Of a DNA stretch of 64,000 nucleotides, positions 54,311-64,000 are shown piece after piece (the first letter of the stretch is position 1; every line of letters begins with the position of its first letter). The position numbers and the translations under genes are program-made. The notes below the pieces were generated by a model that ran no database searches, was not told the DNA's origin, and was given only the letters and a program-made list of their open reading frames with translations. Source of the stretch: Marinomonas lutimaris (GTDB taxonomy: Bacteria > Pseudomonadota > Gammaproteobacteria > Pseudomonadales > Marinomonadaceae); contig NZ_JAHLLW010000008.1 of the NCBI RefSeq assembly GCF_019426345.1, forward strand, positions 62,001 to 126,000, given 5' to 3'.

Positions 54311-55411
54311 ATGACACCCATTACACGTTACAAGCAAGATTTAACAAGAGCAGACTTTAATTATGATCCCGCTCAGGAAGAAGCAGTGGAAGCGCTGCAG
54401 GATTTATTTGACCGCTTAATTGCAAATCAGACTGATAAATCTTCCAGTGGTTTTTTGGGGCGCTTTCTGAAAAAGAAAGCTCCTTCTGTTGAGCAGGGCT
54501 TGTATTTCTGGGGTGGTGTAGGGCGAGGAAAGACCTATCTGATGGATACCTTTTTCGACTGTTTGCCAACGGAAAGAAAAATGCGCCTGCATTTTCATCG
54601 TTTTATGCAGATGGTGCATCAAGAGCTTCGTAAGCTTCATGATGTGAAAAATCCGCTGGAGATAGTCGGGAAAGAAATTGCATCTAAAGCGCAGGTGTTA
54701 TGTTTCGATGAATTTTTTGTAACGGACATAACGGATGCGATGATTTTGGCGGGGCTGCTTGAGGTGTTGTTTGAGAACGGTACGACTCTGGTGGCAACCT
54801 CTAACATAGAGCCTGATGGTTTATATAAAAATGGTTTGCAGCGTGCGCGTTTCTTGCCGGCAATCGATCTTGTGAAGAAGCACACTAAGGTGATGAATGT
54901 TGATGGTGGTGTAGATTATCGATTGCGTACTTTGAAGCAGGCTAAGCTTTATCACTTCCCATTGAGTGAGGAGGCAGATGAGGCGTTGAATGAGCGTTTC
55001 ATGAGTCTAATCTCTGATGCTTCTCATATCGTTGAAGGTGGAGCTGCAGAAATTGAAGGTCGTAATATTCCTCTGCTACGAAGCTGTGAAGGACTTGCTT
55101 GGTTTGATATTAAGGCGTTATGTGATGGGCCGAGAAGTCAGGTTGATTACATTGAGTTGGCGCGTTTATACAGCACAGTTATTATCTCGAATCTACCTCA
55201 AATGGATGCCTCGCGAGATGATCTAGCGAGGCGTTTTATTAACTTGGTTGATGAGTTTTATGATCGTCATGTTAAGGTGATTTTTTCTGCTGAGGTCGCT
55301 ATTCCAGATATTTACACTGGTACGCGCTTGGCCTTTGAATATGATCGTACGGTGAGTCGATTATTAGAGATGCAATCGGAAGAGTATTTGTCTTTAGAGC
55401 ACCGTCCTTAG
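54311..55411 (+). CDS. zapE: Cell division ATPase ZapE (AFG1-like)
   Basis: A 366-residue AFG1/ZapE family P-loop ATPase. Walker A is GGVGRGKTYLMD near residue 70, Walker B is VLCFDEFFVTD near 130, and the conserved LVATSNIEPDGLYKNGLQR follows. ZapE binds FtsZ and modulates the Z-ring under stress. It lies between zapG (divergent) and rplM, the common gammaproteobacterial order. Confidence 0.94.
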   Translation: MTPITRYKQDLTRADFNYDPAQEEAVEALQDLFDRLIANQTDKSSSGFLGRFLKKKAPSVEQGLYFWGGVGRGKTYLMDTFFDCLPTERKMRLHFHRFMQMVHQELRKLHDVKNPLEIVGKEIASKAQVLCFDEFFVTDITDAMILAGLLEVLFENGTTLVATSNIEPDGLYKNGLQRARFLPAIDLVKKHTKVMNVDGGVDYRLRTLKQAKLYHFPLSEEADEALNERFMSLISDASHIVEGGAAEIEGRNIPLLRSCEGLAWFDIKALCDGPRSQVDYIELARLYSTVIISNLPQMDASRDDLARRFINLVDEFYDRHVKVIFSAEVAIPDIYTGTRLAFEYDRTVSRLLEMQSEEYLSLEHRP

Positions 55412-55423
55412 GTGTATTTCGAC

Positions 55424-55452
55424 TTTCATATTTAATTCTGTTGGTATATACT
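55424..55452 (+). promoter_or_regulatory. Probable rplM promoter
   Basis: TTTCAT, a 17-base spacer and TATACT (55447-55452) lie 111 bases before rplM. A hairpin with stem GCGTG/CACGC at 55526-55543 sits in the leader just before the ribosome-binding site, where L13 autoregulation could act. Confidence 0.45.
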
Positions 55453-55562
55453 TCGCTCGCCTTTTTAAAGGTAAGTGTACGTTGATCGAATATTTATATT
55501 TGGCCAACCAATAATAATAGGTATAGCGTGTCATTGAGCACGCGTATTGAAAGGGTTTTTTG

Positions 55563-55991
55563 ATGAAAACTTTTACAGCTAAACCTGCTGAAGTTCGCCG
55601 CGACTGGTTCGTGGTTGATGCTGAAGGCAAAACTCTAGGCCGCTTGGCTACCGAAATTGCTCGTCGTCTACGTGGCAAGCATAAAGCTGAATTCACTCCG
55701 CACGTTGATACTGGCGATTATATCGTTGTTGTTAATGCTGAGAAAATTCACGTTACTGGTAACAAAGCAGCAGCTAAACAATACTACCGCCATACTGGTT
55801 ATCCAGGCGGCTTGCGTTCTATGAATTTCGAGAAGTTGATTGATCACGCTCCTGAGCGCGTTCTTGAAATCGCCGTAAAAGGTATGTTGCCAAAAGGTCC
55901 ATTGGGCCGTGCAATGCACAAGAAAATGAAAGTGTACGCTGGTACTGAGCATCCACATGCTGCTCAACAGCCTCAAGCCCTTAACATTTAA
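55563..55991 (+). CDS. rplM: 50S ribosomal protein L13
   Basis: A 142-residue L13 starting [15 protein letters not shown]. It is complete, with [25 protein letters not shown] and the [10 protein letters not shown]-like stretch ([20 protein letters not shown]). The ATG at 55563 is preferred over the TTG before it. It forms the standard operon with rpsI, 14 bases downstream. Confidence 0.98.
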   Translation: MKTFTAKPAEVRRDWFVVDAEGKTLGRLATEIARRLRGKHKAEFTPHVDTGDYIVVVNAEKIHVTGNKAAAKQYYRHTGYPGGLRSMNFEKLIDHAPERVLEIAVKGMLPKGPLGRAMHKKMKVYAGTEHPHAAQQPQALNI

Positions 55992-56005
55992 TACGGAAGA
56001 TCATT

Positions 56006-56398
56006 ATGTCAGCTACTCAATACTACGGTACAGGTCGTCGTAAAACGTCTACCGCTCGTGTGTTCCTTAAAGCGGGTTCTGGTAACCTAGTTATCAATAA
56101 CCGTACTCTTTCTCAGTACTTCGGTCGTGAAACAGCTCAGATGGTTGTTCGTCAACCTCTTGAACTTGTTGGCGCTACTGAAAAATTTGACGTTTACATC
56201 ACTGTTAAAGGTGGTGGTATCTCTGGTCAAGCTGGTGCGATCCGTCACGGTATCACACGCGCTTTGATGCAATACGATGAGACTCTACGTCGTACTCTAC
56301 GTTCTGCAGGATTCGTTACACGCGACTCTCGTGAAGTTGAACGTAAGAAAGTTGGTCTACGCAAAGCACGTCGTCGTCCTCAGTTCTCTAAGCGTTAA
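56006..56398 (+). CDS. rpsI: 30S ribosomal protein S9
   Basis: A complete 130-residue S9: [16 protein letters not shown] at the N-terminus, [19 protein letters not shown] in the middle, and the invariant basic tail R-R-P-Q-F-S-K-R that reaches the P-site tRNA. GGAAGATC precedes the ATG. Confidence 0.98.
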   Translation: MSATQYYGTGRRKTSTARVFLKAGSGNLVINNRTLSQYFGRETAQMVVRQPLELVGATEKFDVYITVKGGGISGQAGAIRHGITRALMQYDETLRRTLRSAGFVTRDSREVERKKVGLRKARRRPQFSKR

Positions 56399-56420
56399 TT
56401 TTCGCTTTGGAATTATTATT

Positions 56421-56450
56421 AAAACGCTTGGTGTTTTCGCCAAGCGTTTT
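56421..56450 (+). terminator. Terminator of the rplM-rpsI operon
   Basis: The 11-bp stem AAAACGCTTGG/CCAAGCGTTTT with an 8-base loop is followed by a T-run. It lies 23 bases after rpsI. Confidence 0.92.
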
Positions 56451-56797
56451 TTTTGCTTGAAATAAAGTTGGTTACAGAATTCTTGCAACAAAATGTTTTT
56501 TCTAAGAAAAATTGTTTGAAAATAATGCTAGAATAGCCGAGCTTTAAAGTTCATGGTTTCGCAAGTGTGTTTTTTTGTTTGCTGCGTATTGCCTGCCATC
56601 TAGGTTTGAGATATCTCTCTGCTTAGAGTCGAGTGCTAAGTTAAAGCCTTGTTTTATAAAAGGTATGCAAGCGAGCATTCCATGAAAGATTTTCTGTGTT
56701 GACGATATCGTGTAATATTTTTGTTACTTCGTCACCATATTATAGTTTGTCCCCTCCTTTGAAGGGGATGTAGATGTTTTCAATATAGGGGTTAGAC
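56451..56797 (+). promoter_or_regulatory. sspA upstream region
   Basis: No gene is seen in these 347 bases. TTGACG at 56699 and AT-rich hexamers about 17-35 bases on are possible sspA promoter elements, none matching well. A small hairpin, CCCCT/AGGGG, at 56751-56767 lies in the presumed leader. Confidence 0.4.
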
Positions 56798-57430
56798 ATG
56801 GGTGTTATTGCAAAGCGCTCCTCAATGACGTTCTTCTCTGATGGAGAAGATCATTACAGCCATCGAGTTCGTATTGTATTGGCTGAGAAAGCCGTCACAG
56901 TGGACATCATAGATGTAGACCCGTTTAACAAGCCAGACGAGTTGGCGGATGTTAATCCATACAATGAGCTACCAGCTTTAGTTGATCGCGACTTGGTTCT
57001 TTATGAGCCAAATGTGATGATGGAATACTTGGATGAGCGTTTTCCACATCCACCGTTGCTGCCTGTATATCCTGTTGCTCGTGCTGAAAGTCGTTTGTTT
57101 ATGTACCGTATTCAGCGTGACTGGGCCAAGTTGGTTGATTTGATTCTTACTAGTAAAGACAAAGAAGCTGTCGCTAAAGCTCAGAAAGAGTTACGTGAAG
57201 GTTTATTAAACGTTACTCCGATCTTTGAAGAAAAACCTTACTTCATGAGTGATGAGTTTACTATTGTAGATTGCTGCTTAGCTCCAATCTTGTGGCGTTT
57301 GCCTATACTTGGTGTAGAGATTCCAAAAGATCAAGCAAGAGCGTTATACAAATATATGGATCTTGTCTTTGCTCGTGAGTCTTTCCAAGAAAGTCTTTCT
57401 GAGGCTGAACAAGAGATGCGTTTAGACTAA
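56798..57430 (+). CDS. sspA: Stringent starvation protein A
   Basis: A 210-residue GST-fold protein. The N-terminal thioredoxin-like domain ([22 protein letters not shown], then [15 protein letters not shown]) is followed by a helical C-domain. The conserved surface pocket P-H-P motif ([12 protein letters not shown]) that contacts RNA polymerase/sigma is intact. SspA binds RNA polymerase during starvation. It stands between rpsI and sspB, as is standard. Confidence 0.94.
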   Translation: MGVIAKRSSMTFFSDGEDHYSHRVRIVLAEKAVTVDIIDVDPFNKPDELADVNPYNELPALVDRDLVLYEPNVMMEYLDERFPHPPLLPVYPVARAESRLFMYRIQRDWAKLVDLILTSKDKEAVAKAQKELREGLLNVTPIFEEKPYFMSDEFTIVDCCLAPILWRLPILGVEIPKDQARALYKYMDLVFARESFQESLSEAEQEMRLD

Positions 57431-57466
57431 CTGAGGCTTTGTCTCGGTTTTGTTAAGTAGCAAAAG

Positions 57467-57483
57467 AGGAGCTTATGGCTCCT
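57467..57483 (+). terminator. Terminator between sspA and sspB
   Basis: The 6-bp stem AGGAGC/GCTCCT with a 5-base loop is followed by seven or more T. Read-through to sspB, whose start is 36 bases on, is likely partial. Confidence 0.7.
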
Positions 57484-57518
57484 TTTTTTTACGAAATATT
57501 TATTAGGTAGGGGATAAA

Positions 57519-57896
57519 ATGTTACCGAAAAGATCTTATTTATTAAATGCCGCTTATTCTTGGGTTGCTGATAACGATATGACGCCTTATTTGCTGGTAG
57601 ACGCTCAGCAAAAAGATGTCGTGGTGCCTACCGAGTTTGTTAAAGATGGTCAAATAGTTTTAAACATTGGTATGTCTGCTGTTCGCCATTTGATTATGGA
57701 TAAAGAGGCGGTTTCGTTTGAGGCGCGTTTTAGTGGAAAACCTATGCAGGTTTATGTGCCAATGCGAGCGGCGCTGGCTTTGTACGCGAAAGAAAATGGT
57801 GATGGATTTGTTTTTCCAGATGAAGAGTTCTTTGATGAGCCAACTCCAACACCGCCAGAACCTAAAAAAGGTTTTCAGCTGAAAGTTGTGAAATAA
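57519..57896 (+). CDS. sspB: ClpXP adaptor SspB
   Basis: A 125-residue SspB. The substrate-binding domain covers about residues 1-105 (TPYLLVDAQQKDVVVPTEFV, LNIGMSAVRHLIM and FSGKPMQVYVPM). An acidic/Pro linker (PDEEFFDEPTPTPPEP) and the ClpX-binding tail G-F-Q-L-K-V-V-K follow. It delivers ssrA-tagged proteins to ClpXP. Confidence 0.93.
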   Translation: MLPKRSYLLNAAYSWVADNDMTPYLLVDAQQKDVVVPTEFVKDGQIVLNIGMSAVRHLIMDKEAVSFEARFSGKPMQVYVPMRAALALYAKENGDGFVFPDEEFFDEPTPTPPEPKKGFQLKVVK

Positions 57897-57917
57897 AGAA
57901 TATCGTTATATTTTTCT

Positions 57918-57951
57918 AAAAAAAGAGCCACTTCAAAATGGCTCTTTTTTT
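57918..57951. terminator. Bidirectional terminator between sspB and diaA
   Basis: The 13-bp stem AAAAAAAGAGCCA/TGGCTCTTTTTTT with an 8-base loop has T-runs on both strands. Confidence 0.88.
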
Positions 57952-57978
57952 GTCTCAAATATTTTTAATTTAATCTGC

Positions 57979-58572
57979 TTAGTCTTCGTAGCCAAATAGT
58001 TGGCGCTCAAGTAGGTCAACTAGAATGTGAATGACGCTAAGTTGGCACTCATGAACTCTTGCTGTTCCAAGAAGGTTGATCTTTATCTCTGTATCATCCT
58101 GAGAGGTGAGTGACGAGACGTTTTTAGCTTCTGGGCTAGTGAGCGCAACTATACTCATTTTGCGTTCATGGGCGGCTTGAATGGCTTGTATTATTGGCGA
58201 GGTGTTGCCTCGGTTGGCAATGACAAACAAAATGTCGCCTTGGTTACCTAACGCGGTAATTTGCTTCGAAAAAACATCGTGGTAGCTATCGTTGTGAGTG
58301 ATGGCTAAAAGAGCTGAGCCTTCACCGCTCAGGTTTATTGCGGGTAAGCCTGGGCGTTCTCTATCCATTCTGTCCAACAGGAGTGTGCTGAAATACTGTG
58401 ATAGGTGAGAGCCGGTACTGTTGCCGATGCAGATAACTTTCCCACCAGAAGCAATGCTTGAAAAAATCACTTTTGCAGCATGTTCAATATAAGGCGGTAA
58501 ACTTTCCAGAGCTTGTTGTTGTGCTTCAAAACTCTGGGCAAATTGTGTGTAGATTGCTTCTTGAAAATCCAT
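57979..58572 (-). CDS. diaA: SIS-domain DnaA initiator-associating protein DiaA
   Basis: A 197-residue SIS-domain protein of the DiaA/GmhA group: GGKVICIGNSTGSHLSQYFST, then GDILFVIANRGNTSPIIQAI. The yraN-lpoA neighbourhood is that of diaA in E. coli and of the phosphoheptose-isomerase-annotated homologue in Pseudomonas. DiaA binds DnaA as a tetramer and promotes initiation. A GmhA role cannot be fully excluded. Confidence 0.85.
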   Translation of the reverse strand: MDFQEAIYTQFAQSFEAQQQALESLPPYIEHAAKVIFSSIASGGKVICIGNSTGSHLSQYFSTLLLDRMDRERPGLPAINLSGEGSALLAITHNDSYHDVFSKQITALGNQGDILFVIANRGNTSPIIQAIQAAHERKMSIVALTSPEAKNVSSLTSQDDTEIKINLLGTARVHECQLSVIHILVDLLERQLFGYED

Positions 58573-58577
58573 AGTGA

Positions 58578-58961
58578 TTAAAATACTGCTTTAAGCCAAG
58601 TTAAATGTTGTGTGTCTATTTTTTCGTCAAATAGTATCGCATCGAAGCGACTTGCATTGTTTACTTTATTATTCTTTTGTAGCCATAAAGCCGCGCTGTT
58701 GCGTACTTTCTTAAGCTTAGATTGCCCAAGGCTTTCAGCGGCACTTCCATGGGCGCTGTTTGCTCGGAAGCGAACCTCTACAAAAACATAGGTGTTTTGA
58801 TCTAAAAAAATTAAATCAATTTCCCCGATACGGCAGAAAAAGTTTCTTTCTACAAACCGAAGCCCTTGCTTTAGAAGAAAGGCTTCGGCTGCTTGTTCTG
58901 CTTTCTCTCCGTTATTTTTCGGTACTTTCCTTTTGTTCAAAAAACTGATGGCTGGTCGCAT
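58578..58961 (-). CDS. yraN: YraN family (UPF0102) nuclease-like protein
   Basis: A 127-residue protein with the predicted Holliday-junction-resolvase-like fold: GEKAEQAAEAFLLKQGLRFVERNF, the acidic catalytic-type pattern GEIDLIFLDQNTYVFVEVRFR, and LGQSKLKKVRN. Function is unknown. Its 5' end overlaps the lpoA 3' end by 50 bases, and no later start is available. Confidence 0.88.
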   Translation of the reverse strand: MRPAISFLNKRKVPKNNGEKAEQAAEAFLLKQGLRFVERNFFCRIGEIDLIFLDQNTYVFVEVRFRANSAHGSAAESLGQSKLKKVRNSAALWLQKNNKVNNASRFDAILFDEKIDTQHLTWLKAVF

Positions 58962-60768
58962 ATACCAAATTTCCTTTTCGGTAAGTCATGATCTCTGGTC
59001 TTTTATGAAATATGCCATTTTCATCCATGGTGATAATGCCAGTATTTGCAGAAATTTTGGTGCTAGGAAGTAGGGTGAATAGTTGGTATTTGTTTGCTAG
59101 TAAATACGAATCAGCGCCTAGGGCTTGTAGTCTGCGCAAAATATTTGAGCTTTGATTTTTAGGTAAAGCATCTAGCGACGTGTTGTTTGGTGTAAGGGCA
59201 GGGACTTCAGTGAACAGTATGCGCTCAATGTCTTCAGGCTTGGTTGATCTTTCTGGTGCGCTATCGTTCAGCGTGCTGCTGGCCAGCATAGGTATCTTGT
59301 CGGCAAAATAGAAATCTAGCAGAGGTCTGATTTGTTTAGCATCATTAAGTTTGCCAATGTAATAGACATAATCTAGGTCTTCGCGAGATCTTGCAATGCT
59401 ATCTACACTTGTACCTATCCATTTTTCAACGGATCTTTTACGGGCATAACTTTCATTAATCAGTAGCAATTTCTGAATCGCATCCTGTCTGCCTTTTGGA
59501 GTGTTGGCATAAGACTGATTGGAAGTGATTGTGACATTTTCTTTCGCAGCTGCAGCGCGGAATTCATCGCTCTGTTTTAGTGCCCACGTGTCTTGCGTAC
59601 TTAGGATTGCGGCTTTTGTTGCGCCTTCTTGTTTCGCGAAGGTGATTAGCTCATGTATCTCGTCTTCAGCACTTAAAGAGAAGTGGTAAAGATTTTTTGG
59701 ATGTTGATTAACATCAAGCTGATTTAGCGCGATTACAGGGTAAGGAAGATCTAAGTGGCTAACTTGAGCAACATTGTTTTTTTGCAATGGCCCAATAATA
59801 ACATCCGGTTGCTGTTCATTGGCGGCGGCAATTGCTTCATTAATGCTTGGGTAATCGTCTATGTTGACGATACTAACTTGTGGTCTTGCTTCTTTCTGGT
59901 TGTAAAAAGAAGCAAAAAATCCATCTACAATAGCTTGAGATGCACGTTCTAATCTGCCGCTCATTGGTAGCATCAAGACAATTTTTTTCGGTGCCATCTG
60001 TTCAACGGATGACATGACTTTGAAGTCTTGTGGCGGTGAAATTGCAGCTGGGTGACTTGGGTTTTCAGCTTGCCAGTTTTTGAACATAGTTAATTGTTGT
60101 TCGATAGAAAGAGATTGGTCTCTTAATATATTACTGATAGTTAACCAGCCATTAAGTAAAGGCTTCTGCTGCTGATATAATTCATCAATTTCATTCTGTG
60201 TTAAATTCTGGATAGCCATCCATAGTTTTGCTTGATTACCTTCGCCTTCGTTAAGTGGAAGGTTATAAGTCAAATCCATTCGCAGATTCACGACTTCTAG
60301 CCAATTGCCGAAATACTCAAGAATAGACGCTTTTGTTTCTTTCCATCTATTCTGGTTGTCTGGATGGTTTGCTGCTGGCAACTTGTTGGCTTGCTCCAAG
60401 TAGCTCAAAGCATCGGTAGAATTATCTAAGTTTGATGCTGCTAAAGCGGCGAGTAAGTAAGCTTCAAATTGAATAGAAGAAGAGGTAATCAGTACCTTGT
60501 TCTCTAGTACGTCAATAGTTTGTTGGAACTCGCTTTGCTCATAGAAGTTTTTTGCTGCGTTATAAGCATCGGCTAGCTCCTTTGAAACATCAGACGCTTT
60601 CTTTGGATGATAAATGCTAGGTGGCAGAGTTCTTTCCAATGCACCGTTATTGTTGGCGTTCTGAAGTCTGTTTTGAGACTGATCCATATTTAAATTCATG
60701 GAATTACAGGCGCTTAGCAGAAAAGTGCAAAGAGTTAATGATATGATGCGGTAATTAATTAGGCTCAT
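58912..60768 (-). CDS. lpoA: Penicillin-binding protein activator LpoA
   Basis: The ATG at 60768 gives a lipoprotein signal (S-L-T-L-C-T-F-L-L-S-A-C lipobox) and 618 residues; an in-frame ATG at 60810 would place 14 extra residues before it. The N-terminal TPR-like domain (about 45-250) is followed by a periplasmic-binding-like domain from about 262 (KIVLMLPMSGRLERASQAIVDGF). LpoA sits in the outer membrane and activates PBP1a. It is divergent from rsmI. Confidence 0.9.
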   Translation of the reverse strand: MSLINYRIISLTLCTFLLSACNSMNLNMDQSQNRLQNANNNGALERTLPPSIYHPKKASDVSKELADAYNAAKNFYEQSEFQQTIDVLENKVLITSSSIQFEAYLLAALAASNLDNSTDALSYLEQANKLPAANHPDNQNRWKETKASILEYFGNWLEVVNLRMDLTYNLPLNEGEGNQAKLWMAIQNLTQNEIDELYQQQKPLLNGWLTISNILRDQSLSIEQQLTMFKNWQAENPSHPAAISPPQDFKVMSSVEQMAPKKIVLMLPMSGRLERASQAIVDGFFASFYNQKEARPQVSIVNIDDYPSINEAIAAANEQQPDVIIGPLQKNNVAQVSHLDLPYPVIALNQLDVNQHPKNLYHFSLSAEDEIHELITFAKQEGATKAAILSTQDTWALKQSDEFRAAAAKENVTITSNQSYANTPKGRQDAIQKLLLINESYARKRSVEKWIGTSVDSIARSREDLDYVYYIGKLNDAKQIRPLLDFYFADKIPMLASSTLNDSAPERSTKPEDIERILFTEVPALTPNNTSLDALPKNQSSNILRRLQALGADSYLLANKYQLFTLLPSTKISANTGIITMDENGIFHKRPEIMTYRKGNLVYATSHQFFEQKESTEK

Positions 60769-60800
60769 AAGCTTATAAAATGACAAATAAAAGAGGCAAC

Positions 60801-61661
60801 ATGGTACCACATAGTTCTGATGATGCGAGAGGGTCGCTGTACATAGTTGCTACTCCAATTGGCAATCTAGACGATTTTAGTAAGAGAGCGGAGCAAACTT
60901 TACGTGATGTAGATTATATCGCTGCTGAAGACACTCGACACACTCGACGGTTACTCAATCATTTTGCGATTGAAGCGAAGCTATTTTCCATTCATGACCA
61001 CAATGAGAAAGACAAAGCTGACTATGTAGCTAGCTTATTGGACGAAGGCAAAAATGTCGCCTTGGTATCTGATGCAGGAACCCCACTTATTTCCGATCCT
61101 GGTTATCATGTTGTCCATGCATTACGCGAAAAAGGTCATAAGGTTGTACCAATTCCAGGTGCTTGTGCTTTGGTTGCAGCTTTGTGTGCTTCCGGCTTGC
61201 CAACGGATCAGTTCTTTTTTGCGGGTTTTGTGCCAGCCAAATCCAAAGGGCGTTGTGACTTATTTGAATCTTGGAAGAAGCAAGCTGGTACTGTGATTTT
61301 TTACGAATCCACTCACCGTGTTTATGACTCCATTGCTGATGTGCAAAAAGTCTACGGTGACGATGCTCAGCTTGTATTAGCTCGCGAAGTAACGAAAACC
61401 TTTGAAACTTTTTTATCTGGTACAGCAACTGAAATTCTTGCCAAGTTCGATGCAGATGCTAACCAAATGCGCGGTGAGTTTGTTGTTATGCTGAGTTTTA
61501 CGCAAGAAAGCGGTAACGAAGCTGAATTAGAAGCGAAGCGTATACTTACGATTTTGTTGGAAGATTTACCGGTTAAACAAGCAGCCGCTATGGCAGCAAA
61601 ATTAACAGGTGAGAAGAAAAACTACCTCTATAAAATGGCATTGGAAATGCAGGGCGAATAG
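60801..61661 (+). CDS. rsmI: 16S rRNA (cytidine1402-2'-O)-methyltransferase RsmI
   Basis: The ATG at 60801 is preferred (AGAGGC upstream), giving 286 residues; an ATG seven codons earlier overlaps the lpoA leader. Family signatures: LYIVATPIGNLDDFSKRA, AAEDTRHTRRLLNHF, LVSDAGTPLISDPGY, PIPGACALVAAL and FYESTHRV. It is a tetrapyrrole-methylase-fold enzyme that methylates C1402 in the P-site region of 16S rRNA with RsmH. Confidence 0.95.
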   Translation: MVPHSSDDARGSLYIVATPIGNLDDFSKRAEQTLRDVDYIAAEDTRHTRRLLNHFAIEAKLFSIHDHNEKDKADYVASLLDEGKNVALVSDAGTPLISDPGYHVVHALREKGHKVVPIPGACALVAALCASGLPTDQFFFAGFVPAKSKGRCDLFESWKKQAGTVIFYESTHRVYDSIADVQKVYGDDAQLVLAREVTKTFETFLSGTATEILAKFDADANQMRGEFVVMLSFTQESGNEAELEAKRILTILLEDLPVKQAAAMAAKLTGEKKNYLYKMALEMQGE

Positions 61662-61707
61662 ATTTTCGCCTCTTGCCTTTGGTAAACATCCATAGAAAAG
61701 GTGGGTG

Positions 61708-61735
61708 TTTACATTCCGATAAGACTGAGTATACT
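61708..61735 (+). promoter_or_regulatory. Promoter of the thiC riboswitch transcript
   Basis: TTTACA (61708-61713), a 16-base spacer and TATACT (61730-61735). The -10 is the centre of a perfect 14-bp palindrome, CTGAGTATACTCAG (61725-61738). Transcription would begin about 61742, just at the riboswitch. Confidence 0.6.
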
Positions 61736-61743
61736 CAGCTCTA

Positions 61744-61831
61744 CTTGTCGGAGTGCCATTTGGCTGAGATCGCATAATTAAGTGCGGGATCCGCAGAACC
61801 TGATCGGGCTAATACCCGCGTAGGAAACAAG
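61744..61831 (+). ncRNA. TPP riboswitch (THI element)
   Basis: The conserved thi-box is clear: GGAGTGCC-x-TTT-GGCTGAGAT, then the AACCTGATCGGGCTAATACCCGCGTAGGAAA stretch at about 61798-61827. Outer stem P1 pairs CTTGT (61744-61748) with ACAAG (61827-61831). It senses thiamine pyrophosphate and lowers thiC expression when TPP is high. Confidence 0.95.
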
Positions 61832-61851
61832 AAAGTCTCCATTTTTCTTTT

Positions 61852-61892
61852 CTGCATCGAATGAACTCCTGATTTTTATGGAATCGATGCAG
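61852..61892 (+). promoter_or_regulatory. Leader hairpin between riboswitch and thiC
   Basis: The stem CTGCATCGA/TCGATGCAG with a 23-base loop lies just after the aptamer. No T-run follows, so it does not look like a simple terminator; about 130 more leader bases precede the thiC start. It may belong to the expression platform. Confidence 0.4.
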
Positions 61893-61973
61893 TCATATCA
61901 TCTAAAGCATCCTTTCTAATAAAATTCAGGGTTCACGTTTTGCAATTAACGCCAGTAGTGCGTTTGCCTGTGA

Positions 61974-64000
<2,027 letters not shown>

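Overview
The window looks like chromosome from a marine gammaproteobacterium of the Oceanospirillales, most likely Marinomonas. The evidence is protein style, an ectoine-degradation operon, a rpoN/lpt/mla/murA/his housekeeping block, sspAB after rplM-rpsI, and moderate GC content. The genus is inferred; no 16S rRNA is present.

Layout. (1) 1-8.4 kb: a leftward ectoine catabolism operon (doeB2-doeD-doeA, the last cut by the window edge) is divergent from a rightward LysR regulator, a TRAP transporter (P-Q-M) and a VanX-type D,D-dipeptidase. (2) 8.5-13.4 kb: accessory genes, namely a small gene broken by an in-frame TGA, an MHS-type MFS transporter, DUF2867, MOSC and LysE genes, and an AraC regulator. 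(3) 13.4-16.9 kb: two overlapping P-loop (STAND-like) ATPase genes of unknown role behind a promoter region full of TTGACA/TGTCAA repeats. (4) 17-29.6 kb: ynjBCD-type ABC importer, AstE/AspA-like metallohydrolase, UvrD-like helicase, 2OG-Fe(II) oxygenase, YafJ-type amidotransferase, chemoreceptor, and hisI overlapping a tandem PTPS-like gene. (5) 29.7-30.2 kb: 4.5S SRP RNA and csrA.

(6) 30.3-37.1 kb: a decayed prophage or satellite island. It holds a CI-type repressor and Cro, an unknown small gene, a frameshifted tyrosine integrase remnant, a strongly AT-rich two-gene cargo operon behind a textbook LexA (SOS) box, an Icd/Ash-like phage leader, a KilA-N protein and a Xis-like antitoxin/PIN toxin pair. 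The SOS-boxed pair (a soluble protein plus a three-helix membrane protein, neither recognised) is the best candidate here for an undescribed system.

(7) 37.2-64 kb: conserved core. Leftward: msrB, darP, mgtE, ptsO, ptsN, rpoN, lptB, lptA, lptC, yrbG. Rightward: mlaFEDC, ibaG, murA, hisG, hisD and an SRPBCC gene. Then come degS, the Nif3-like gene, zapG, zapE, rplM-rpsI, sspA, sspB, diaA, yraN, lpoA, rsmI and a TPP riboswitch in front of thiC (cut by the window end). Compared with the Pseudomonas/E. coli order, hpf, rapZ, kdsD, kdsC and mlaB are missing from their usual slots. No tRNA, rRNA, CRISPR array or intact insertion sequence was seen.
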